Assembly (NCBI GenBank): GCA_947568835.1
Contig: OX387603.1
Coordinates: forward strand, 11,206,151-11,270,150
Direction: 5' to 3'
DNA from: Protonemura montana
Lineage: Eukaryota > Arthropoda > Insecta > Plecoptera > Nemouridae
DNA: 64,000 nucleotides
Position numbers and translations under genes: made by a program. Within the stretch, counting starts at the first letter, position 1, and each line of letters starts with the position of its first letter. The notes below the pieces were generated by a model. That model did not search any database, was not told where the DNA came from, and saw nothing but the letters and a program-made list of their open reading frames with translations. Below are positions 23,853-35,625 of this stretch, in pieces.

Positions 23853-26800
23853 GCAACCCTATCATGGCTGTGCCGCTGGTCACCCTGATCACCCTGATCA
23901 CCCATCTAATACCTGACCCAGCTCAGAATTTCTTAACAAGAACCAGTGTTTCAAACACACAAAACGCGGTAAAAAAACAAAAAAAAACAATTGAGATCTC
24001 CCCTCTACCCCACCCCTCACACTCTCACGCAGTAAACTCTGTGCACACATACTCACCAATCGAAATCAACATAAAATAAATTGCGAAAGCGAATTGACAA
24101 AGAACAGAGAACTTATTTCCATTTCTAATCAATGAACATGCAATAGATTCATAACTATTTTTTTGGCATAATCACTTCAATCACTTTTTAGGTTTGTATT
24201 GAAAACAAAAAGTCTAGGGTAGAAAATAAATGCCTTGTCAGGGGTTTTTACATAACTTATGGGACTGGTTCAGTCAATCTTTCGGTCACTATTTTGTGCC
24301 AAAATTGGCAAAGCTAGGAAATATGCTGCAAGATTTGGCTGCTGCAAACAGGTGGGTGGGTGAGTGGGCGGCTATAGGGGTAACGAGCCCAAAAGAAACC
24401 CTGCTTTGTTCACAATCTTTCCATGTAAGGAATGGCTTAAAATTCTTCTACACTTGTCATTTCGTTTGACTCATTTGACATAAGATTGTCAAGAGCAAAG
24501 ATGCTGGCCAGACATGATGATTATATGCATGCTTGGAAGACCATTGAAACCAATAGAAATGTTATGTCACTGCCAGCTATCATTTCTCTTTCCTGCAGGG
24601 AAGATTTTGATTTCTCTACTTCCGGGCAGCTGGACACGTGTTTGCTGTATGCTAAAAACCTGCTTTAGCCTGCTCTGCTGTAATTTCAGCTACCCGCCTA
24701 ACCATCAATCCAGCATCTGCCCTATTCTACAGCGCTTTGGTGAGTCAATCAATAATACATCATGCGTGTTTTATATCCGCTGCTGCCCGTCTTTGTCATC
24801 CCAGTGCGAGGTGTGTGTCATACTCATACTCAACCACTAGCACTGAATGATATTGCTGAATACTGATTCGTGTGACCAGAGTGGTCTGGCATAAGCAATT
24901 GAGTAAAAATTTCAAAGTTCAATACTATTATGTCATTGCTGAGCTTCTGTGTCGATACAACTGTAAATGAAATGGCACACGTCATAAAAAATAAAACTGA
25001 ATTTTTCATTTTGATATTTCGAAAATTAAACGGTACGTTTTAATGGCACACAGACGGCACCGTGAGTTAACGAAAAAAAAGTTTTTATTAAATGCTTTCT
25101 TAAACACTTTGCGAATTTCTCACCCAACCAGTTTGCGTATTGCCTTATTAATTCGAACTAGCGGCAAAACTCACGCACGTGTGAAATGACTTTCGACTGT
25201 CCCACTTTTCTGTATGTGACGCCGAAGTTCTTTGACCCGTTTCCGTTGAGCATGGATAACTCAGCACACCAATCTCATCTCACTCTCGTTAATAATTCTT
25301 AGAGAAAAGAATCCGTCTACACCTCAGCTATATTCGGATACGTTAAATAACACCTAAATATACCCAACCAAAGCCCGTAATCATGGTGTACCTACAATAA
25401 TTATATCCCTTAAATGTGTGATCAAAACAAAGGTTTCTGAGCACCCTGTAGCGAGCGAGCCATTTAAAACGCACGTGTATACCAGCTGACCTGCATTCAA
25501 ACCTTTGTTCCTAGGGTACACTATGGGGTTGTTTTACACCCTTCCTTTGTTACACCCTATGCGCAATAAACGACAACTGGTTGCGCAGATTCGTTCCTTT
25601 GCATTCACAATCACAAGCACGTGCACAACCGAGGTGTTTTATGACAAACAATTTAATTTTAATGATTATTACCGAGAAATTTTACGAAACACACCCATTC
25701 TTCAAGTGTCACTTTAAAATATAGTCAAGAACTAAACTTATTTATCACAGATGGGCATATAGTTCGAAAATTGCCGAAGAGTATTTTATTTTGGCACTGA
25801 CAAGCCATTTCATCGTACACGCGTTACGACTTGAAACGTCTACTCCTCTCAACCCACTGACACTGACTGGTCTCGTGTGCATCGCGGTTGGGTGAACGCT
25901 GTCGGGCTCGGGAAGAACAGAGAGGAAGGAGAGAGAGAGAGTCTGTGCCCTTGGACCACGAGGAGAGTAATCCACTTATCCATTTAATCTCGAACCTAAT
26001 GAAACTCGTCTGATCGATGCCGAACACTATATTTCTGGGGCGCGTGTTGGATTGTGATTCCAGAGACTCAGAACAAACTAATTAGATTAGAGACTAAAGA
26101 GATAGACTCGTCAGACAGTGTGTAGTCTTTGGTGTGGATCCAAATATAACCGACAAGGGCCTTGACCGATGAGGTCGAATACATGGGGAGTGGGGACACA
26201 ACTAGCGATAGTTTCTTATCTTTTTCGATTGTGGGGTTGGTGGAGCCGGAGAAAAGTGATGTTACGTGGGCGGTCGGTTATCGAATTAATAGGAAAATAA
26301 TGTAATTTTGGGAACAAAAAGACCTCAGCAAATGTAACGTTATGAAAACCCGAATTAGTGGAATAATATAATTAACATGTGGTCAATGTTTATGCATGAA
26401 GTAAGGCTGAAGACTAATTGCTATTTTATTATATGCAATGCTCATATTGTAATCTAATTGGCATCCTATGAGGATTATTAAACTCAAAATGACTTTTTTT
26501 CTTACAAAAACATTTGTTGAAATAATATGTTTTATGCATTCAAATACGTGCGTTTCATTTTGTTAGCCTTGAGAAGTGCTTGTGAGAATTTGCGTACACC
26601 TTGTGTACTTGAAGACAATTGGGATTACGTTTAGATCTGTAATTATGATATGATTTCTCAAAGGCAAAGGCAAAGACAGTCTATACCGGGGAGAACGACG
26701 ACTAAAAAACGCAGTCAATGCATATATCTAATCAAGCATGTCGAGTTGTTATTTACTGTTGGGGTCGAAAAACTAAATTCACTGTTTTAAAATATGTTTA

Positions 26801-28947
26801 GTGGTGTGGTTTACTCAGTGCATATGAACATACAAACAGATTAAGGTCAACTTCTCATTTACAGTTTGTGATATGCGGGCTTTAAACGGTATTAGCGCAG
26901 AATCTAAGCATTGACGGAAATTGGATGACTAGAAATTGTAGGGCCATACCATGCATTTTGCATGGTTGCAACTTGCATCATACATTTGCATATTTATGTG
27001 CTCAAGAGATAAACATGAAAGCAGAGATACCATAAGTAATGCATATTTGTATTTTTGGATGAAATACAAAGGTAAAGGGATGTCCGGCAATTTATTTTTA
27101 ACGAGCTTGCTCTACTATTCTCTTTAGAGTGCGATTTGACAGACATGCCAAAGGCACATACTAAATATTAGCTCAGCGTTAGTACATCAGAGATATTTGA
27201 GAGTTCAAAATGAAGCCACTATGGGAATCCTAACCATGCACCACTCAAAAAACTTAGCAAATATTCCCAAAAAGAGGAAAAAATTCACACTTTGACAGAC
27301 AGTGTTTCTACAAGCATAAAATAATCCAGGTGTTAAAAAGTAAAGATTAGATAAGATTAAGAGTAATCAAAGAATTGGTTATCGAAGGCAAGTCTTGCTC
27401 AATTGAAGCACTTGTTCGATATGATTTTGATTGAAAGACAAAACGCGGCCAAACGGTAGACAAACTCGAGATGAGTGCTACTTGTCAATGTCATACCAGT
27501 GCAACTTGTCGCCTAAAACACTTATAAAATAAAATGACCGTCAAATTCTCTGATAGTTGATTTGTCTGTTGGATTTTTCTCTGCTATTGCAAGATCAGAT
27601 TGTTGTTTATGTCTATTTATTTAAGAGCAACCTTTATTTGATTATCGTATTTGGTTGGGATTTTTTGATATGGTGTGGCTGCACAAATTAAATTAAAATG
27701 AAATACGTCTTATAAAATGTCAGATCATTTTCAATATCGCTAACAATCACAAAGTATGGAACGTCCCAAAAACTCAAATACGTTATGCATTCAAGGTTTG
27801 CAGTGGAAGTTAGGAACTCAGGGAGTCGTTCTATAAGTTGTCAAAATTTCAACTCGTCTCGACTGACTATCTAAGCTGTATTGCCAACTCGCATAACTAC
27901 CATTGCCTTTTCCTGTCAAGTAAACACCAAACATATAAGTGTACTACATTCGACAACGAAGCCATATACCTTTCTTTAGTATGTTGCAAAGGTAAATATT
28001 TACTTCAATTAATGCGTTAAATGCTCATTATTAGAAATCGATGATCTGAATTTTTGGGATACACTACAACAAATTTAACGCGATGACTTGCTTTTCTTCC
28101 GGCAAATCAACACGAGGATATAATTATGATACAATTTAAAAGAATTTGAATCTGTTTATTTTATAATACCTATAGCATATAAAGTATTTTCGGCATGAGA
28201 TTCCGACGCCGACGATTTACGACCATGCACATTTTATTAAGAAGGGGGTGCGATTGTTTGTTAAATGAAGGCGCCAAAGCTCTAGGCGTCGGTCGACGTC
28301 GGTGGCGTCCAAAAAACTAGATTGGATCTGGCGGGTCACCAAGACGAGTGTTTTGGCCATCATACAAATGCATGTTAGACATGCTCAGGATATTGCCCCA
28401 TCTTCATGTAATAACTTACTACACCTAGTGCTTATAAATAAGTCTGGTTGCACTTATTGCACTTCATGCATTCTACTGCAAATTATTATGTAAATAGGTT
28501 GTTATTGCGCGTCATTAGATACCTATAGGTACTTAAAAATGCATACATGCATGCTTTGTTTACTTGGTAGAATTTGGTTTGTCTATAAACAGCCGAATGT
28601 TGCTATTTTAGCTAAGGAAGGATAGGAACTATAACTTGCTCTCACCGTCAACACGATATCAGTTAGGAATATGTGGTATTTATTCATATTTTACGGTTTT
28701 GGGATTTAGGATTTTACCGACATTTTTTATACATTTATTCTGACACGATGATACGACGACGTTTTTAAAATATTCCGTATGGAGACAACGCCTGAGGATC
28801 TGGAAACATCATCTGTGATTGGCTGGTTGTTTTAAAGCTTGGAGGTTAATTTAAACTCTGCTTTAATCTGACATAATCCGGTCCCAGGTCGAAAGTTTTT
28901 TTGAATCTAGATTTACGAAAATTTCCAGAAAAAAGACAGACACATTT
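23853..28947. other. Intergenic interval
   Basis: Five kilobases of AT-rich DNA between the transporter and the receptor gene. Many short frames, none over 110 codons, none with a recognisable domain or consistent splice context. A slightly GC-richer patch at about 25800-26040 could be an upstream promoter or untranslated exon of the transporter, but nothing proves it. Confidence 0.45.
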
Positions 28948-29144
28948 AACAAAAACTTTTTGAAATAGGTTTTGAATGCTAAGTAAAGGACAATTAAATT
29001 TCCCGACATTACGTAACATGTACTAGTTACGAAACGTCGGGAAATTTAGTTGTCCTTTACTTAGCATTCAAAACCCATATCAAATAGTTTTTGTTAAAAC
29101 TAGTGCTAAGGCTAAATCAAGTAGACATGAGTCTAAAAACCATC
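28948..29144. mobile_element. Fold-back retroelement-like copy 2
   Basis: Inverted arms (about 28948-29010 and 29028-29095) share ttttgaatgctaagtaaagg and its complement, with a short loop. A 3' tail starting actagtgctaaggctaaatc follows. A perfect 14-bp direct repeat (agacagacacattt, 28934-28947 and 29145-29158) flanks it. The arms and the tail match the copy in the annexin intron. The right arm contains TTACGAAACGTCGGGAAATT, reminiscent of Penelope-like element ends. Confidence 0.65.
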
Positions 29145-29202
29145 AGACAGACACATTTTTAGGTTGAGATTCGCAAATATAATTGTTATTATACTTTTAT
29201 TT

Positions 29203-29227
29203 AAAAAATAAAATAAAATAAAATAAA
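29203..29227. repeat. (AAAAT)n short tandem repeat
   Basis: Five or so units of the pentamer. Confidence 0.7.
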
Positions 29228-29479
29228 GATATTGTTAATTTTCGTTTAATATATCATTAATGTCGTTAATATTTACAGTAAAAATTTGAAAGAGCCTTTG
29301 GTGAACCAAACAACCAAAAGAAGCATTAGAGGCACCCCTTTCCAAAGAAAAATTAAAAATAAATTATGATTAACCAATTATTAAATGCACCATACAAATA
29401 AAACAAACTCCACGTCTGCACAATATTTAACTTTATAATAGATATCTTCTCTGCACATTGAGGGCTGAAATACTTACAT

Positions 29480-30110
29480 CCGTCACTTTTTTGAGAATTT
29501 ATGCAACAAATACATAAAGAGAGAATAGCTTTTTAAAATTGTGAAAGAAAGATTGAAATTGTTTTGAAAAATTATGAGATTGGAGGAAGAAAGATTTCCA
29601 AGAAAATTTTTAAGCTTGGAATACGAGAGAAGGGGAAGAGAAAGACAAACAGAAAAATAGAGACAAAATGATGCAAATGATACAAGTGCAAGATGATGTG
29701 GAGAAAAGATGTGGGAAATGGAATAAAGTAGAAAAGAAAGATGTGGAAGAAGTGGGTGAATGAAAAGGAAAATGCAAAAGAACATGAAGATGACGAAAAA
29801 TGATTTGGTATAATCAAGCTTAATGCCTAAAATGAAACATTTTCTACCTGTTGTGATAAATGGATGAAAAATAAAAAATCGAGTAAAAAAAGTGCAATTA
29901 CAACAAACAAAACAATCCAATTAAACACAGTATTAAAATTGTCTTTACTCCTAGATAAAATGGGAGTTTAATTAATTGTAATTGTAACAACTAATCACAT
30001 TCTGTGAAAATCAGCTGTTTCTGTGAGTTAGGAGCTTAACTCTGAGTTGAAAAATATTGTAATATCGGGCCTTAGTACAACGACAATAATAATACGCGAT
30101 TACACACAAA
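29480..30110. other. Purine-rich strand asymmetry and 3' flank of the receptor gene
   Basis: From about 29520 to 29800 the + strand is strongly purine-rich, which keeps a 145-codon minus-strand frame open (Phe, Leu and Ser-rich). No domain or signal is recognisable and I do not call a gene. The rest is the 3' flank of the receptor gene. Confidence 0.4.
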
Positions 30111-33100
30111 CTAGTTATAATAAAATCTCGCATCATTTCGTTTCTCTTTCACTAACCCCTTCCTCTTTCTAAAATCGATCATAATCTCTACAGTTCTATC
30201 CTTTGTCTTCCTAACCGTTTCCCTGGCTCTAGTAGCTTGTTCCAAACGGTACAAGGCCCACTCTCCCATGAAGAAGACCAGCGACGTCACGGCGCCTGCC
30301 AATAGCACCAAGAAGGCAGTGGCGACGTCGGCCACCTCGACGCTTGCGAACTCGCCTTGCGATTTCACACAGAATGGTGGTTTGGCTCTCCAGATGCGTT
30401 CTTCGCGGTTTGCCAGACCAAGCTCCCATACACGACGGAGGCTGTGAAATTGATCAACTGTCATCCTTATTCATATCCAGTTTACTACATAAGAAGTCAC
30501 GCAAGTTCCAAAAACAACTCAAAATTAGAAAGGAGAAAAAACGATGGGATGGCTGTGGTCGTTTGAAGAGGATTAGGAACTATCCCAGTTGCTCATCTAA
30601 CAGATGGCATGGAGGAAAGGGATGAGTATGACTATATTTTCTCGTCCTCAATGCAACATAAACTGTGCCTCTAGTAACACAAACTGCACCTCTGTTTTCT
30701 CGTCCCCAGCGTTCGACTTAGTTTTCTGCGCCCCGACAAAATTCGTTTTTAAGCTCCGCCTCTCGCACAGCTCACAAACTGCGCCTCTAGGGTTCCCAGA
30801 CTACCCCTTGCCCGTGGCAACCCAACATTCATCAATGTTGTGAGTGGAGGATCTAAGTGATCACAGAGATCGGTTGAATAAGATGGTTAAAGATTGATTC
30901 GCGGGGTTTAATGACCCACTGTTTTTGCCGGGCCATGTGACACTGGTCAAATGGCATCAGTAAAAGGAAAAATATGAAACAATATATTTATAGTCAGAGG
31001 ACCAGCGTTAATCTGAAACTTTGCTGAGCAAACGAGCCGGCAACACTTGGTAACGGTAGATGCCACCCGATAGCGCTCGCTGCGTCCATTTTAACAAACC
31101 TCTACATTTAAATAATTACGACCAAAAATATCGATTCATTCTTATTAATCATTGACAGGCCTGGTTTCAGTTAAATATGTAAATTGATTACTTGGTGTAA
31201 ATATTAGGTATTTTATATGTTATGCATAAACATGGGATTGGTTACGGGTTTAATTGCTGTTCAAAGATAAATGATAAATCTCGCTGATCCTACCCATGTC
31301 AATTACAGTCAATCATAAATAATTTTTACCACTTACCCATACTCGATGAGTTTCTTGTACGGCGAATTCTTTTGTATCGGAATGAACGACGTCGACAGAG
31401 GCATGATCGTAACCTCAGCCAAGCTGCATATGTCCTGTTCGTTCAAAGCTTCATTCAGTAGAGGGTAGATCGAAATCGCCTCGGCATTGAAAGCAAAGTC
31501 TTGCGACTTGATCCTGGCGATCCCTTCACTCATGTTGTAGAAAGTAGAAGACTTCCGTTTAGGCGGTGCGGGGGCGATTTTCTTGGCATAGAGTTCTTTG
31601 GCCAGAGGGTCAGTTGTATACTGCGGAAATAATGTCGAAAATCAGTGTCTGTGTTGATATTGAGGGAACTTTAGTGTACTTTATTTAAATGTTAAATAAC
31701 CATGCTTTTGAGATGAGTTCTCGCAACAAGATCTTGCACAAAATGCCCAAATATAAGTACCTATACTACATTTTCTACGCGATCCCAAGTGTTAACACTT
31801 CGAAACGGAAGGGAAAATTGCTCAGAAAATATTATCTGAAGTGATACAACAAGACCAAAATAACAAGAGGCCAATAAGCAAATAGGTTTTCAAATTGATT
31901 GCTGTGGATGCCACCATGGCACCTATGGAATTGTAGCCCACTATGGTGCCTCTGCCTACTATTGGGCCAACCTGAAAGTAGTTGGTGCTGTAGGCCAAGT
32001 TCTCAGAGCCGACGGAGAGTTGGCTGTCGATAAGCGTCCTCAGCGTCTTGATAGTCTTCGGGGGCGGCGTCAGCATCGACGACACGACGCTCGCAGAGTA
32101 GAAATTGTTGAGGAGGGTGGCCAAAATGATGGAAGATACAAACACAATGCGCCAGGTCAGGAGACGCGAGGTGCTAGCCGAGCCTGGATAGAAGAGGCAA
32201 TGAAGGCACATTAGTTTTTGACACAAGGAAGACGACAAGAATATCCTCTTGGGGAGGTCTGACTAAGAGCTCTGTGTGCAGATATGATTGGGTTGGCACG
32301 ATTTCTTGACGTCACAAGCAATGCACCATACGAATAATTTGTTATATGGAAATTTTCTCTAAGGAATAAGGCTTTAATGTTTTAACATTTTTAAGTTAAA
32401 ACTCCGAAATTTTTTGCGTTTTCGAAGCACCAGTTCGTCGTTGATCGCCAAGTAAACAGTACTCACTCTTCGGGTATTGGTTAGTGACCATTTCCGCATC
32501 GGTTTTCGTTGGGAGAGAGGTTGTTTTAGAGTTAGAAGTTAGTAAAACACATTTTGGAAATAAGTTGAAAATAGTCCACTTTTTGCTCTTCACCAGACGC
32601 CAGGTTTTCCCTTGTCCCTCCTAGGCTAGGTTTTTGATTCATTATAATCCATTAGACTTACCCATTTTCTCAACAGGCTACGCTACAACACACCAAAAAT
32701 CAACTTAAACGTACATTTAATTTCACTTTTTGGTCTAGCTGCTCAAACTAGCTCAAGTGGTTGATGCCTACCCTGCAGACTAAGTGTGCTGACTGCGATG
32801 ATGACGGATGCACTCCAGCTGTTCTCAACGTGTTCCGCGCCGACTTGTTCAGCGCTGTCAACAGCCTGCACCCACGCTGTCAGCCGTAGGGTGGCGATGA
32901 TAAGCACCCAGACCAGGAAACAACATTGCCACACTTCGGCGTTGAAGGGAAGGATCAGAGCCTGGTGCAGCTCGTTTGTTGAAGGGTGTCGGAAAATTGC
33001 TGCTGACCTGGTCACGGAGAGAAGAATCACTTGTAAGTACATATATTTTGTAGTGACTTCGCCGCAGGAAAATATTGGTTTCAACACATATTTTCACTGA

Positions 33101-35095
33101 GTTAAGTGCGCGGGAACACACAGGCTCGCACCAAATTTCAACTTGTGGAGGAACGTTTAAGTATTTTTTTTTCTAGGTAATTAACTAAAGAATTAATTGC
33201 AAGAAATTACTTGCCAAGAAACGAAAATGGGGTAATTGTCTCCTAGCTCTTCTTGATCAGGTCTGGCTCTGGCATACCATAACCCATAAACTGAATGCAT
33301 GACACAAAACCAACTAATGGTGTACCGGAATTTCCACGCAGGGCCAGCGAAGTCGACAGCATCTAGTCGAGCGGCCAGTATGAATACCGATGAGATTGCG
33401 AAGTCAATTTCCCGATTTTGCAACATCCCTATGATCCCATCGAACTTTTTGGTAACTTTGTCCTGGTATCCCGAAGAGTTGGACACGTGTAAGTCAATCC
33501 TGTTGTCAAAAATTGGAAGTTATGGTAAAAGAGGAGAGACTCGAGCTGTTTATTTCTAGACTTTGTCTCATAATAAAGACTATCTGTCATTTCACTTTGG
33601 TGGCCCACCATTACAGTGCAGGCAGCTTGTTTTCTGCTTTTATTTTTCCTTAAAAAAAAAAGGTTGCATATATTAAATATTATTGGCAAATGACACACCA
33701 TGCCCAGAGAGAACAGTGGCGTTCATGAGGCAGAAGAATCTGGGTGATCTTCATCTGTTTCTAGCCGAGCTGTTTTGTTTATGTTCAACAATGTAAATCG
33801 GGCCGCAATTACCTACGGATGTTCGGTTAATTTTCAATGATCTCCACTTGGGTACTTACCTAAAATGGTATATGTCCTGCACGTGACTAAGTAGGGCGTA
33901 ATTGAATCGGGCCATGGAATCTAATTTCCTGTTTTCGTGACTGGCTAGGCGCTCGGTCAAGTTGTCCGTTGGTAGAACATTGATCTGGCGGATAGGAGGT
34001 TTTTCAAATTTCTACGTGATGTTCAATATTTAGTGTTAAACTATTTATATAATTTTTTTTTTGCGTCACAGTTTACAGGTAAATACAGTTTTTTACAGGA
34101 ATTTTTGCATAATTCTCGTAAGATTTAATTTAATTTAATTTCATATTTGTTTTACAAAGGCAGAAAATATTGTTTATCCAGCGTACAGTTTTAGATGTCC
34201 ACATAAAAAACAAGAAGTACTACCGTAGAGTTGAGGGATAACTTCCTCTATCTCTCATTTCTCCATTTACATACGGTTCCTGCCAAAATTTTGGAAATGC
34301 ACACTTACCACAATACCAGCCCTAAGGGTGACATCTCTCATGTCCCTCCTCCTCTCGTATTTGTATCCAGTAAGGGAGTAATTAAGACCTCCGTCTGCAG
34401 ACCAACTTCCGGCATAACTCTCAAGCACTGGCCCAACCGATGAAATCTTGTACAAATCATACAAATAAAAAAACTTCGTGCTGTGCTCGTAGGCCCAAGT
34501 CACTTCACTGTCAATGTTGATGCTATTTGCAGACAAGGTGGCGCTGTTAACCTGAACCTTGCTATATATAAGCCAATTGTACGTCGAGTTGAACAAGTTG
34601 TAATTCTAGGCAAGAATACAACACGTGTGGGAAAAAGATAATTTGCAAGAAATTAAATTGATAAAGATTTTAATTACATTCCTACCGTCTCTCGAGTGAT
34701 TTGGTTGTTGAAGCAATCATGATCCACAACGATACCGATTTGATAGTAGTTAACTACAATCGCTGATAATTTTCCTAAAGAGGGTAAGACGATCCAAAAG
34801 CTCCCTGTTGAAACTAGAGATTTTACCAGGGAAAAGTTCGAAGCTGAAAGAAATTTAATCAAATTATTACATCTGAAATTTATCGTCGAGCTAGTTTCAA
34901 AATTTTGTAAACAGTAGCAAATATTAAATAACCTGTATTATCACAGGAAACCACAGAAATTGTTCTAATTTGCTTATAAATGAAAAAATCTTCAATTAAT
35001 TTCATCGGTAGCGAACAAGATGATACACCAATTACTCCAATTAATAACCAGATGCTAGTTGTTATTGCACAAACAATTAATTTAAAACTCGACAT
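30111..35095 (-). CDS. Ionotropic receptor (iGluR-like, divergent)
   Basis: Nine coding exons: 34933-35095, 34686-34843, 34309-34605, 33860-34011, 33215-33499, 32772-33007, 31972-32183, 31337-31620 and 30111-30441, about 705 residues. A hydrophobic signal peptide (about 1-26) opens a short extracellular N-terminal region without a full amino-terminal domain. The S1 ligand-binding half shows DGIIGMLQNREIDFAISS. M1 is near 376-397 (FLVWVLIIATLRL). The pore region reads WSASVIIAVSTLSLQGGSAS, followed by M3 (YSASVVSSML), the S2 half (QLSVGSENLAY) and M4 near 631-658. This is the architecture of arthropod ionotropic receptors, ligand-gated cation channels used in chemo-, thermo- and hygrosensation. 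The iGluR Thr before the S1 Arg is not kept, so glutamate is unlikely as ligand. One intron appears to use a GC donor. Which receptor subtype it is cannot be told by eye. Confidence 0.88.
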
Positions 35096-35625
35096 CCTGA
35101 TAGTCTTTGTTTTGTATTCTCAGGAAGAATGAAGTGCTCTTCCAGGCACAAAATTTGTTGTCGCCTGGCTGTTGTAACTAAAGCAGAAAGCATATTTACA
35201 AAGCTGTCTTTGCAAACGTATGACAAAGCTTTGAGAAAGCACACAGTAATTTATTAGTCATGTTTACTGCGCCTACAAAATTGATTGACTTTTTTTTTAA
35301 ATATTTATTGACGTGTTTGCTTTTGACACGGGATGCCGCAGGTAAAATGTCAGCGATGACGCTGATTTGTAAGTGGAAAATTTCCTAGTCTGATTGAAGG
35401 GCAATCGCACGAACGAACCTTGCGATGGACACATTTGAATTTGGTGTCGTGATTGACAGATAGCACGTGGTCGAATCAACACGTGCGCTCTCCAACTTCT
35501 TGCCATGAGTGATGTTGACAAGAGTATTACAGTAGGCTTAGTACATTATAAATTATAAGATTCAGTTCTTATCTGTAAACATTGATGTTTTATTGCGACG
35601 ACAGTATAATTTGCTAGTCTTTAAA
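35096..35625. promoter_or_regulatory. Divergent promoter region, ionotropic receptor / TMLHE
   Basis: About 530 bp lie between the two start codons of a head-to-head pair. It must hold both 5' UTRs and promoters unless non-coding exons lie elsewhere. No clear TATA box is seen. Confidence 0.4.

Noticed and set aside
24230..24840. Overlapping frames of 60-108 codons
   Set aside because: No domain, poor splice context and repetitive chance-like composition.
29483..29920. 145-codon minus-strand frame rich in Phe, Leu and Ser
   Set aside because: Explained by strand purine bias, which removes stop codons; no family feature.
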